This document shows positions 35,383-44,335 of a stretch of DNA of 64,000 nt, one piece after another. Source of the DNA: Erythrobacter sp. CCH5-A1 (lineage in GTDB: Bacteria > Pseudomonadota > Alphaproteobacteria > Sphingomonadales > Sphingomonadaceae); NCBI RefSeq assembly GCF_001557115.1, contig NZ_LSKQ01000203.1:26506-90505 (forward strand), in the 5' to 3' direction. A model generated the notes under the pieces. The model was not told the DNA's origin and did not search any database. It was given only the letters and a program-made list of their open reading frames with translations. A program made the position numbers and the translations under genes. Each line of letters begins with the position of its first letter. The first letter of the stretch is position 1.

Positions 35383-36438
35383 ATGGCGCTAACGACGGGC
35401 GTAATGATCCTCTCCGCCGCCAGTCTCATCGCAATCGCCAGCGCAGCTGCCCCGGTCTCGGCATCGCCGCCGTCCGCGCCGCCGCCTTACATCGCCCCGC
35501 TGTCCGTGATCGCTGCCGAAGCCCTGCTCGCGCAGGACGAGGACGGGGCAGCCAGCGGCAGCGATCCCGTGCCCGAGCCTGAGCCCGAGCCCGAAGCACC
35601 GCCAGCGCCGGACAAGCCGCCGCGCATCGCCGGGATGGATGTGTTTGCCGGCGGCAAGCTGGTGCTTACCAATGGCGTCACCACAGTCGATGGCGCCTCG
35701 GGCGGAGGCCTTGCGCGCTGGGCGACGATCGGCGGACGGCAGATGAGCGGCGGGATCGGTCTTTCCGCCCATGGCACCGCGATCGAGCTCAAGGATTACG
35801 GCTGGCGTTCCTACGGCGTGCTGCTGGGGATCGGCGACAGGATCGAGCTGAGCTATGCCCGCGCCGATTTCGATACCCGCGATGTGGGCGCGTTGCTGGG
35901 CATCGGGCAAGGCTATACCTTCAACCTCGACACCTTCGGCGCCAAGCTGCGCGTGGCGGGGGATCTCGTCTACGGCGATACATGGCTGCCGCAGATCGCG
36001 GTCGGCATCGAGCACAAGCGCAGCCGCGACGGAGCACTGGTCCGCGCGCTGGGGGCCGCCGACAGCGCGGGAACGGACTACACGCTTTCGGCAACCAAGC
36101 TGTTTCTCGCTCGCAGCCTGCTGGTCAACGCCACGCTGCGCTACACCGAAGCGAACGAGCTCGGGCTGCTGGGCTTCGGTTCGGCATCGGGCGAAAGCTA
36201 CAAGCTGCAATTCGAAGGCTCGCTCGGCTACCAGCTTTCGCGCCGTGCGGTGATCGGCGCGGAGTATCGCTCCAAGCCCGACAATCTCGGGCTCGGCGAT
36301 GACGACTGGATGGATGTGTTCGCCGCCTTTGCCGTGACCGATCATCTCACGCTGACCGCAGCCTATGTCGACCTCGGTTCGATCGCCACCATTCCCGATC
36401 AGCGCGGCGGATACCTGTCCGCGCAGGTCGCGTTCTGA
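35383..36438 (+). CDS. DUF3034 family outer membrane beta-barrel protein
   Basis: Protein of 351 residues: signal sequence, a proline/acid-rich linker (PEPEPEPEAPPAPDKPP, about residues 64-80) and a beta-barrel-like body matching DUF3034, with repeated amphipathic strands such as VLLGIGDRIELSYARADFDTRD and a final strand ending in Phe (GGYLSAQVAF). The GGKLVLTNGVTTVDGASGGGL start and QRGGYLSAQ end are typical of the family. Function is unknown. The gene is followed after 18 bases by an exported truncated haemoglobin and diverges from the cupredoxin/GGDEF-EAL operon, an arrangement that suggests one envelope redox or nitric-oxide response unit. Confidence 0.85.
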   Translation: MALTTGVMILSAASLIAIASAAAPVSASPPSAPPPYIAPLSVIAAEALLAQDEDGAASGSDPVPEPEPEPEAPPAPDKPPRIAGMDVFAGGKLVLTNGVTTVDGASGGGLARWATIGGRQMSGGIGLSAHGTAIELKDYGWRSYGVLLGIGDRIELSYARADFDTRDVGALLGIGQGYTFNLDTFGAKLRVAGDLVYGDTWLPQIAVGIEHKRSRDGALVRALGAADSAGTDYTLSATKLFLARSLLVNATLRYTEANELGLLGFGSASGESYKLQFEGSLGYQLSRRAVIGAEYRSKPDNLGLGDDDWMDVFAAFAVTDHLTLTAAYVDLGSIATIPDQRGGYLSAQVAF

Positions 36439-36456
36439 CCCCGGAGTTTTGCACCA

Positions 36457-36993
36457 ATGCCGATCCTCGCCGTCGCCTCTGCCGTTCTGATGCTGCTGCA
36501 ACAGGCCCCGGCAGAGGGCACCGATTGGGACGCCGAATTCGGGGTCGAAGTGAAGCAGCGCGATCCGGTCACGGGCGAGCTGCCGGTCGATCCATACCCC
36601 CGGTCGAATGCCAATGCCGGCGCTGTCCCCTACGACAGTGCCGGACTGGTCGCGGATTTCGGCGGGCGCGAGGGGATCGCCCGGATCGCGGTCCGCACGG
36701 TCGAACTGTCCGAGGCAGACCCGCGCATCGCCTCGATTTTCGCCAGCCATGATACGGTGCGGCTGAAGCGCACCCTCAGCGAGCAGTTCTGCTATCTGCT
36801 CGGCGCCGGGTGCGATTATTCGGGCCGCGACATGCAGGCCGCCCATGCCCAGATGGGCTTGACCAAGGCGGACATGAATGCCCTGGTCGAGAACCTGCAA
36901 GCCGCCATGCGTGAGGCCAACGTGCCCTTCGCAGCGCAGAATCGCCTGCTCGCCAAGCTCGCCCCGATGTCGCGCGATGTGGTGACGCGCTGA
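36457..36993 (+). CDS. Exported group 1 truncated haemoglobin
   Basis: Protein of 178 residues with a short hydrophobic leader (LAVASAVLMLLQQAPAEG) and about 40 extra residues before a truncated-globin domain (about 60-178). The proximal heme ligand is His130 in RDMQAAHAQMGLTKADM, with the family's helix pattern LKRTLSEQFCYLLGAGCDYSG before it and LVENLQAAMREANVP after it. Most truncated haemoglobins are cytoplasmic; this one appears periplasmic. Oxygen binding or nitric oxide dioxygenation is the family activity. It sits 18 bases after DUF3034, probably in the same transcript, across from the cupredoxin/cyclic-di-GMP operon. Confidence 0.85.
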   Translation: MPILAVASAVLMLLQQAPAEGTDWDAEFGVEVKQRDPVTGELPVDPYPRSNANAGAVPYDSAGLVADFGGREGIARIAVRTVELSEADPRIASIFASHDTVRLKRTLSEQFCYLLGAGCDYSGRDMQAAHAQMGLTKADMNALVENLQAAMREANVPFAAQNRLLAKLAPMSRDVVTR

Positions 36994-37208
36994 ACCTCGG
37001 CATGGTTGGCACGGCATAGGGCGACCCGCCTTTGTGAAAGCTTCACCTGCGGCGCGCTTCATTCCCGGTCAGCGCACGGATCGACTCCCGCTCGTCCGGC
37101 CGGGCCAAACGCTCGTTTCGTCACTTGAATTGAAGCTATCGTTTTGGTTACGCTGCCTTAAAGCATGCTGTCTAAATGCAGCAATATCGCCGGGGCATCG
37201 AGTGCTTG

Positions 37209-38393
37209 ATGATGAATGAAGACCATGCGCCAAGGTCGCTTGGGCCGCTTGCCTACCATGAAAGCGTAGTCGCGCATCTGCGGAGCGAAGAGCGGCACGC
37301 GTGGGAATGGTCATCGTCCGGAGCGCTCGCTCAGGAGGTCGGCGATATCCGTGACACCATGTTGCGCGATACCTATCGCCTCGAGCCATCCGGTCATCCG
37401 CTGGTGTTCGATGCGTGCCGCACCGCCATGTCGCGCTTGGGGATCGAGGCTCCGGTTACGCTCTATCAGGCCCATGATGGCACCATGAACGCGTCGCTCG
37501 TCTATGTGCCGGGCGAGATTCATCTCGTGTTCTTCGGCCCCATCCTGGAAAAGCTCGATCAGGCTGAAATGCTTGCGCTGATGGGGCACGAGTTGTCGCA
37601 TTACCTGCTATGGTCGATGGGCGAGGGCGAGCATTATCGCGCGAGCCGGGTGTTCGACCATGCACTGTCCTACCCCGATGCCAAGCCCTCGCATCGGGAG
37701 ACAGCGCGGCTGCTGAGCCTGCATACCGAACTCTTCGCCGATCGCGGCGCGGCAATCGCGGCAGGCGCGCCTGAACCGGCGGTGGCGGTGCTGGTCAAGG
37801 CCATGACCGGGCTGACCAGTGTCGATCCTGCGGCATACCTGCGCCAGGCACAGGAGGTGGAAGCCGCCGGCGCCAGGTCGCAGGGTTTTTCCCATCCGGA
37901 GGCGTACCTGCGCGCGCGTGCGGTGCAATTGTGGTGGACGGGTGATCCCGATCTTCCGCAGTGGCTGGACAAGCACTTGCGCGGACCGCTTTCGATCGAA
38001 GCGCTGGACCTTCCGGGGCAGAGCAGGCTGACGCAGATGACACGTGCCTTTCTGGCCCGCTTCATGATGGAGGTGGAAGAAAGCAGCGACGAGATCGCCA
38101 CCCAGTTGCGCGCGTTCTTTCCGGATTTCGGGCGGCAGGAAGAGGTTCCACTGGACCTCACCGAAATCGGGGCGGAACGGATCGACGATGCAACGCGCGA
38201 TTACTTCATCGCGCTGATGTTCGACCTCGCCATGGCCGATGCCGATGCCATCGACACGACCATGCTCGCCGCCGCGAAGATCGCAGCCGAAATCGGCGCG
38301 ACAGAGCGGCTGGTCGCGGCGCTTCGGCGCGATCTCAAATGGACCAAGGCGCGCAGTGACAAGCTGGTCGCTCAGGCGGCAAAAGCAGCGTGA
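37209..38393 (+). CDS. M48-like zinc metallopeptidase, first gene of putative defence operon
   Basis: Cytoplasmic protein of 394 residues without signal or membrane segments. The zinc motif HELSH is at 127-131 and the third ligand region ELFAD (Glu174, Asp178) follows the M48 pattern ExxxD. The region before it (LGIEAPVTLYQAHDGTMNASLVYVPGEIHLVF) matches the M48 N-terminal strands. The C-terminal 180 residues are helical and not recognisable. The start is ATG at 37209 (or 37212); 37176 is a longer option. Its stop overlaps the GTG start of the giant helicase gene (GTGA), so the proteins are made together. Most M48 enzymes are membrane-bound; a soluble one beside a helicase suggests regulated cleavage of a partner, which is inference. 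Confidence 0.82.
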   Translation: MMNEDHAPRSLGPLAYHESVVAHLRSEERHAWEWSSSGALAQEVGDIRDTMLRDTYRLEPSGHPLVFDACRTAMSRLGIEAPVTLYQAHDGTMNASLVYVPGEIHLVFFGPILEKLDQAEMLALMGHELSHYLLWSMGEGEHYRASRVFDHALSYPDAKPSHRETARLLSLHTELFADRGAAIAAGAPEPAVAVLVKAMTGLTSVDPAAYLRQAQEVEAAGARSQGFSHPEAYLRARAVQLWWTGDPDLPQWLDKHLRGPLSIEALDLPGQSRLTQMTRAFLARFMMEVEESSDEIATQLRAFFPDFGRQEEVPLDLTEIGAERIDDATRDYFIALMFDLAMADADAIDTTMLAAAKIAAEIGATERLVAALRRDLKWTKARSDKLVAQAAKAA

Positions 38394-41300
38394 GCATGGA
38401 CATCAGAGCAAACCCCACGCGCCTGCTGCGTGCCGTCCTTTCGGATGGCAAGCCTTTGCCTCCCGACGATCTGGTGCACGCCGTTCTCGGGCTGATGCGG
38501 CAGGTTGCCGACCTTCATGCCCATGGCAAGGTAGCGCAGATCGGGCTCGACACCGTGGTGGAACTGGAGGACGGCCAACTGGCGCTTGCCGATCCTGCAG
38601 GGATTGCGCCGCGCGCCAACCTCTACGCCATCCACGCGGTGCAGCCCCAGGTCTCCAGCGCATTGAAGCTGGTCGGCAATTACCGCGTCACGCAGGATGA
38701 GGACCGCGGGACCAAGGTTGACGATCTGTCGGTGCTCGACGGTGACGAGATCGAACTCAAAAGCCCGGTCTACATCACCCGGCTGCGCACCTGGGAAACG
38801 GAGCTGGGCCACCACGACGAAATCACCGATGTGTTCCAGCTGGGCATGGTCATGGCTTCGCTTGCCTGCGGTCTCGATCCGGCCGAATTCGATGACGTCG
38901 AGCGCTTTTCCCTCAATCGCCAGAACCTGTTCGCCATCGCGCCGCGCCTGCATCCGGTCATCGCTTCGATCATCCTCGAAGCGACCGAGCTCAACCGCCA
39001 TGAACGCGCGACCGATGTGGCCGAACTCGCGCGGCGGCTGGATACGTGGCGCGATCAGCCGACGGGCATCGAAGTCGAGCGCGTTCTCGCCGAGGCGCAG
39101 GGCGTTCCCGGTCGCCGTGCGGCGGTGCTGGCGCATCTTCGCGACCGGCTGTTCGACCTCTCCCGCCGCAACCGGCTGATCCACTTTCGTGCCACGCAAA
39201 GCTCGATCAACTACACCGAGGCGAGCATCCCGATCGTGATGCGCATCGAGAGTGTGCGTGCCGACGATCTGTGTACCTGGAAGGGCCAGTTCGCCAAGGA
39301 TGTGCTGAGCGGCAAGGCCGTGCCGCTCAATCGCTGGCTGCGGTTCGAGGACCAGCCGCAGATCCCTTCGCAGCTTGATCGCATCATTCAGGAAAATCGC
39401 CGGAACCGGAACGAGTACGGCTTTTCCAGCCTCAGGCTGACCGTCGCGTTCCTGCATTGGCACAACCTGAAGGAAGCACCCGACGAGCGCATCAGTTCGC
39501 CCTTGCTGTGGCTGCCGGTGGAGGTCTCCCGCCGCAAGGGCGTGCGCGACCGTTATGTCATGACTTGCGTGGACTCGGTGGCGGAATTCAATCCGGCCCT
39601 GCGGCACATGCTGCGCCAGCTCTACGATATCGAACTGCCCGAAACGGTCGACCTCGCGGAAACCCCGATCGAGGCGATCCATGAAGCCATCCGCACGCAG
39701 ATCCACGAAAGCGAACCGGGCGTGCGGCTGGAGTTGCAGGAACGCCCCGCGATCCGGCTGATCCTCCAGCGCGCGGTGGCACGCGTCAACAAGTTCAATC
39801 GCCGCCGACCGGGCAAGAAAGAGACGATCAGCGCCAAGGCCGATTTCAACTATGCGCGCGACGATTATCGCCCGTTGGGCCTCGTCCTGTTCGAGAAATT
39901 CGTCAAGCCCGATCCCTTGCCGCAGCGCATCGCAACCGGCGGCGGATACACGCCCAAGCGCGAGTTCATGGTCGCCGAAACGGAGAGCTTGGCCTATGGC
40001 AAGGCCAGCGGCGAAGGCCACAAATTCGTATGGGAGATCGACCTGACGGGCGTCACTCTTGCCAATTTCAACTACAAGAAGATGTCGCTGGTACGCGATT
40101 ACAATGCGCTGATCGACAAGCCGGAAACGCAACCTGCCTTCGATCAGGTGTTCTCGATCGAGCCGCGGCCATTCGTGGAAGGGGCACCGCCTCCAATCCC
40201 GCCGGAAGAACAGTGGGGCGTCGTTCCAAGTGACGCGACGCAGGAGCAGGCGGTGGCTTTCGCGCGCACCGGGCGCAGCTACATCATTCAGGGACCGCCC
40301 GGTACGGGCAAGTCGCAGACGATCACCAATCTGATCGCGGATTATGCCGGACAGGGCAAGCGGGTGCTGTTCGTGTGCGAGAAACGCGCCGCTCTGGACG
40401 TTGTCTACCACCGGCTGGGCCAGGCCGGTCTCGATGGACTGGCAACGATCATCCACGATGCGCAGGACGACAAGAAGGACTTCATCGCCGACCTGCGCGA
40501 TCATTACGAGCGCTGGGGCCGCACGTCGGACGGGCTCGAGGATGCACGCGCTGCCCGTGCGCAGACTGTCGCTGCGCTCAAGGAGCATCTGCAGCAGATC
40601 AGCGCATTCGAAGCGGCTGTCGGCAATGCGGGGAGCGATGGCGAACTTGCCTTGCGCGACCTTGTGCGCCGCGCCGCAGCCTTGCCGCCTGTCGTCGGCG
40701 GGATCGGTGCCGCCGCGCGCGAGACCCTGCCCGGCATCGCGCTGTGGGATGCGAACCGTCAGATGGCGAGCCGGGTGTTCCGGGCGTTCAAGGAAATCGT
40801 CGGTGCGTCCGACCTCGCCTCCCATCCCTTCGCGCGGCTGCGCGGCGAGGTGATCCGGCAGGATCGCCCCTATGCGGCGGTGGAAGCGGCAATTGCGTCT
40901 GCCGAGGGGCTTATCCAGCGGCTCGACGAACTGCTCGAAGATCCGGCGATCCCGCTATCGGGAGACACCGCGCTTGCCGAAGCTTGCGCAGTGGCCGAAC
41001 TTGCCGCGAAGATGGTAGCCACCGGCCTCGCCAATTCTCCGGGGCTGCTCGATCCGCTGTCATCGCAATCGCAGGCATTGCAGCGCGACATGGCAGCGCT
41101 CGCCAAGCTCGAGGCCGCCGAAACGACTGCCGCACAGAACGCTGCCGGATGGAGCGATCCGCTGGGTCCGGCAGACACCGCCGCCGCGCTGGAACTGGCG
41201 CGAGCGAAGGAAGGCTCGCTCTTCGCCATCTTCAGCGGTGCCTGGAGAGCGCTCAAGTCCACAGTCGCGGCGCGCTATGACTTTGCTTCCCATGCGGTGA

Positions 41301-43873
41301 AACCGAAAATCACCGCGGTGCTGGGTTCGCTCGCGGCATTGCACGAAGCCCGCGCCGATCTGGCGAGCGAGACAGCGGCTATCGAACAGCGGCTGGGCAC
41401 AGGCGATCTGCGTGCCCTGCTCGACCTGCGCGGCACTCTCGTCGGCGGCACGCATTCCGACCCGGTCGGCAAGCTGCTGGCCCTCGCTTCCTCGGGCGTC
41501 GGTCATCAGGCCCTCGCTCGTATTGCACTGCAGGCGCCAACCTTGCGCGGCTTAAGCGAGACGCTGGCGGCGAGCCTGGACGAGCCGGGCCAGCTCACAA
41601 TCGAAACGGTCGGCGAATTGCTGCGCGACCTGCGCGAAAATCTGGACGATCTGCCCGATCTGCTGCCGCATCTGTCCGAAGTCCACGCCGCCCCGCCCGC
41701 TGTCACCGCTGCGCTCACGCGCCTTGCGTTGCCGCTTGCGGGAATAGAGGCGCTGGTGGTGGACGAAGCGATCGCACGGCGCGAGCGCGCCAATCCCGAC
41801 ATCCGCCGGTTCGACATCGATCGCATGATCGTCGTCTCGCGCCGCGCCGCCGCTGCGCGGGAGCTTCTGCGCGATCAGAATTCGGCAGCCATCCGCGCAA
41901 CCCTGCACCGCCAGTTTCGCGACAATGTGAAGATCTCCGAAACCTCGGTCACCCAACTCGACAATGCCGGGCGGGAATTCAAGAAAACCTACGCCACCGG
42001 ACGGCGCGAGCTCGAGCACGAATTCGGCAAGACGATGCGCTACAAGTCGATCCGCGAACTCGCCAGTGGCGACAGCGGGCGGGTGGTCAATGATCTCAAG
42101 CCTGTCTGGCTTATGAGCCCACTGTCAGTTTCCGACACGCTCCCGCTCGAACCCGAACTGTTCGACGTGGTCATTTTCGACGAAGCCAGCCAGGTTCCGA
42201 CCGAGGATGCGGTTCCGGCGCTCTGCCGCTCACGTCAGGTCGTGATCGTCGGCGACGAGATGCAGCTTCCGCCGACCAGCTTTTTCGCGACCGCGCAATC
42301 GGACGAGGATATGGAAGTGCTGGCCGAGGAGGATGGCGAGCGCATCGCCATCGTGCTCGATGCCGACAGCCTGCTTAGTCAGGCCGCGCGCAACCTGCCG
42401 GCAACCTTGCTGGCGTGGCATTACCGCAGCCGTTTCGAGGCGCTGATCAGCTTCTCCAATGCCGCCTTCTATGCGGGCGAATTGGTGACGATACCCGACA
42501 GGTCGCTGCGGACCCGGCACGGCGCCGATGGACCAGTGTCCTCTGACGACGATGCAGCATGGTCTGCGGGAGTCGATCGCCTGCTTGCCGCACCCATTAC
42601 CGCCCATCGCATGGCGGACGGTGTCTACGAGCGCCGCGCCAACCTGCCGGAAGCGCGCTACATCGCCGGCCTGGTGCGCGAGCTGCTCCGGCGCGAGACC
42701 GGGCAAACCATCGGTATCGTCGCCTTTTCCGAAGCGCAGCAGTCCGAGATCGAGGATGCGCTCGAACGCCTCGCCGCAGAGGATGCAGCCTTTTCCGCAG
42801 CGCTGACCCGCGAAGTCGAACGCGAGGATGACGGCCAATTCACCGGGCTCTTCGTCAAGAACCTGGAGAATGTACAGGGCGATGAACGCGACATCATCCT
42901 GATGAGCGTGTGCTATGCTCCTGGGCCTGACGGGCGGATGGCGATGAATTTCGGCCCGATCAACCAGCGGGGCGGGGAAAAGCGGCTCAACGTCATCTTC
43001 AGCCGCGCCAAGCGGCACATGGCCATCGTCTCCACCATCGCTCCCGAAGCGATCACCAACATCCACAATGACGGTGCACGCGCATTGCGCAGCTTCCTCG
43101 CCTTTGCCGAAGCGCAGTCGGCCGGGGCGCACGACAATGCCCAGGCGGTGCTCGCAACGCTCAACCCCGATGCCGCGCGCACCTTCGATGCGCAGTTGCC
43201 GCCCGATCCTGTCCGCAGTGCAATCGCCGCTGCGCTGCGGGCGAAGGGGCATGAGGTTCACGAGCACGTCGGCGGGGCAAGCTTCCGCTGCGACCTTGCC
43301 ATCGTCGATCCGGCTGGCAGCGGATATGCGCTGGGCGTCCTGCTCGACCGCAGCAGCACCGACACGGCGGCGATCGAGGAACGGTTCGTTTTCAGGCCCG
43401 GCATCTTGCGCGCCTTCGGCTGGCGCGTGATCGATGTGCCGGTCACCAGCTGGCTGCGATCACGCGAACAGGTGGTCGAGCGGATCGAGGCCGAATTGCA
43501 GCGATCCAGCTGGGATCTTGCAGATGGGGATCCGATGGCAGGTACCAGTCTGCCGCCGCTGGACGCCGGAAAGGAGCCGGGCGCACCCATCCTGGAGCCG
43601 GAGGGCAATCCTCTCGCCGCACCCGAAGCCTCGGCTCACGAGACAGCTACGTCTGCGCCCGACGGCATGACCGAGTACCGGCTCGTCGCGGGTTCCTCGA
43701 ACAAGTTCTGGCGCGTGGGCGTGGTCGGATGCGACCTGATCGTCGAATTCGGACGCGTGGGCACCAAGGGTCAGCGCGTGGTCAAGAGCTATGAGGATGC
43801 CGACCGCGCGCAGCGCGAAGCGAACAAGCTGACGCTGGAGAAGACGCGCAAGGGTTACGAGGAATTCAGCTGA
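38390..43873 (+). CDS. Pseudokinase-DUF4011-SF1 helicase-MTES_1575-WGR fusion protein
   Basis: Giant 1827-residue protein. (1) Residues ~25-222 look like a protein-kinase C-lobe (LHAHGKVAQIGLDTVVEL, ALADP, DVFQLGMVMASL) with no N-lobe; the HRD motif is lost (Ala49-Gln-Ile), so it is probably inactive. (2) DUF4011 from about 250 (RDRLFDLSRRNRLIHF, 251-266). (3) Superfamily 1 helicase of the COG1112 type: Walker A GPPGTGKS 635-642, coiled-coil-rich insert about 680-1230, Walker B DEASQ 1264-1268, GDEMQLPP, and NVQGDERDIILMS. (4) MTES_1575 nuclease-like fold about 1606-1705, with Asp1635 but Leu1651 where the family has Glu. (5) WGR domain about 1762-1827 (EFGRVGTKGQ). GTG start overlaps the peptidase stop; ATG at 38396 is an alternative. 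Related helicase-kinase proteins act in anti-phage Mokosh systems, so defence is the leading inference. Confidence 0.9.
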   Translation: MSMDIRANPTRLLRAVLSDGKPLPPDDLVHAVLGLMRQVADLHAHGKVAQIGLDTVVELEDGQLALADPAGIAPRANLYAIHAVQPQVSSALKLVGNYRVTQDEDRGTKVDDLSVLDGDEIELKSPVYITRLRTWETELGHHDEITDVFQLGMVMASLACGLDPAEFDDVERFSLNRQNLFAIAPRLHPVIASIILEATELNRHERATDVAELARRLDTWRDQPTGIEVERVLAEAQGVPGRRAAVLAHLRDRLFDLSRRNRLIHFRATQSSINYTEASIPIVMRIESVRADDLCTWKGQFAKDVLSGKAVPLNRWLRFEDQPQIPSQLDRIIQENRRNRNEYGFSSLRLTVAFLHWHNLKEAPDERISSPLLWLPVEVSRRKGVRDRYVMTCVDSVAEFNPALRHMLRQLYDIELPETVDLAETPIEAIHEAIRTQIHESEPGVRLELQERPAIRLILQRAVARVNKFNRRRPGKKETISAKADFNYARDDYRPLGLVLFEKFVKPDPLPQRIATGGGYTPKREFMVAETESLAYGKASGEGHKFVWEIDLTGVTLANFNYKKMSLVRDYNALIDKPETQPAFDQVFSIEPRPFVEGAPPPIPPEEQWGVVPSDATQEQAVAFARTGRSYIIQGPPGTGKSQTITNLIADYAGQGKRVLFVCEKRAALDVVYHRLGQAGLDGLATIIHDAQDDKKDFIADLRDHYERWGRTSDGLEDARAARAQTVAALKEHLQQISAFEAAVGNAGSDGELALRDLVRRAAALPPVVGGIGAAARETLPGIALWDANRQMASRVFRAFKEIVGASDLASHPFARLRGEVIRQDRPYAAVEAAIASAEGLIQRLDELLEDPAIPLSGDTALAEACAVAELAAKMVATGLANSPGLLDPLSSQSQALQRDMAALAKLEAAETTAAQNAAGWSDPLGPADTAAALELARAKEGSLFAIFSGAWRALKSTVAARYDFASHAVKPKITAVLGSLAALHEARADLASETAAIEQRLGTGDLRALLDLRGTLVGGTHSDPVGKLLALASSGVGHQALARIALQAPTLRGLSETLAASLDEPGQLTIETVGELLRDLRENLDDLPDLLPHLSEVHAAPPAVTAALTRLALPLAGIEALVVDEAIARRERANPDIRRFDIDRMIVVSRRAAAARELLRDQNSAAIRATLHRQFRDNVKISETSVTQLDNAGREFKKTYATGRRELEHEFGKTMRYKSIRELASGDSGRVVNDLKPVWLMSPLSVSDTLPLEPELFDVVIFDEASQVPTEDAVPALCRSRQVVIVGDEMQLPPTSFFATAQSDEDMEVLAEEDGERIAIVLDADSLLSQAARNLPATLLAWHYRSRFEALISFSNAAFYAGELVTIPDRSLRTRHGADGPVSSDDDAAWSAGVDRLLAAPITAHRMADGVYERRANLPEARYIAGLVRELLRRETGQTIGIVAFSEAQQSEIEDALERLAAEDAAFSAALTREVEREDDGQFTGLFVKNLENVQGDERDIILMSVCYAPGPDGRMAMNFGPINQRGGEKRLNVIFSRAKRHMAIVSTIAPEAITNIHNDGARALRSFLAFAEAQSAGAHDNAQAVLATLNPDAARTFDAQLPPDPVRSAIAAALRAKGHEVHEHVGGASFRCDLAIVDPAGSGYALGVLLDRSSTDTAAIEERFVFRPGILRAFGWRVIDVPVTSWLRSREQVVERIEAELQRSSWDLADGDPMAGTSLPPLDAGKEPGAPILEPEGNPLAAPEASAHETATSAPDGMTEYRLVAGSSNKFWRVGVVGCDLIVEFGRVGTKGQRVVKSYEDADRAQREANKLTLEKTRKGYEEFS

Positions 43874-43897
43874 GGCTGACGGGCCGGCGGGAAAACC

Positions 43898-44329
43898 ATG
43901 ACACCTGAACTCATCAAACTGGGCCTGCTGATGTTGGCCATGACACCCCTGCTGGTGGCGAACCTGCGCAGCGGCAACGTGCCGAACGGGCTTGTCGGCC
44001 TGCTGCTGGCTTGCGGCATTGCCGTCGCGGTGCTCGGGCCATCCTTCGGTGCCGCACCTTTTGTCACGAGCAGCCTCGTATGGTGGGCCGCGGGGTCGGT
44101 GCTGCTGCTCGCCGCTGCCATATTCCGCGCGGTTTCAGGCGGCGTTGCGAAGTTCCTGATCGCCCTCATTCCGTGGTACGGCGTGGAACAATATCTGATC
44201 GTCGTGACGCTGGGAATGTTGCTCGCTGCGGCAATCGGCAAGTTCGCAGGATCGGGCCGGGCGCTTGTCGTCCCCCCTGTCATGTCTGCAGCGCTGGGCG
44301 TCGGGATCTGGAGCGCGATTGCCAGTTGA
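43898..44329 (+). CDS. Small membrane protein resembling an A24 prepilin peptidase without catalytic aspartates
   Basis: Protein of 143 residues with four to five hydrophobic segments. The stretch LLVANLRSGNVPNGLVGLLL aligns by eye with the first A24/CpaA motif (A-x-x-D-L-R-x-x-x-I-P-N), but Asn22 stands in for the catalytic Asp. The second motif, normally GxGDxK, reads SGGVAKFLIALIPWYG, with Val83 at the Asp position. Both acids are therefore missing and it cannot be a normal prepilin peptidase; no pilin genes are nearby. It starts 24 bases after the helicase stop with CGGGAA before the ATG, so it is probably the third gene of that operon. A membrane anchor or effector role is possible. The A24 resemblance is by eye only. 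Confidence 0.7.
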   Translation: MTPELIKLGLLMLAMTPLLVANLRSGNVPNGLVGLLLACGIAVAVLGPSFGAAPFVTSSLVWWAAGSVLLLAAAIFRAVSGGVAKFLIALIPWYGVEQYLIVVTLGMLLAAAIGKFAGSGRALVVPPVMSAALGVGIWSAIAS

Positions 44330-44335
44330 TCCCGA

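Noticed and set aside
36994..37208. Possible attachment-site copy at the left edge of the defence candidate
   Set aside because: No match to the tRNA-Ser 3' end by eye; only a short inverted repeat GTGAA-AGC-TTCAC at 37034-37046.
38372..40825. Minus-strand open frame of about 817 codons opposite the giant helicase
   Set aside because: Antisense shadow; the plus-strand protein has several ordered motifs through this region.
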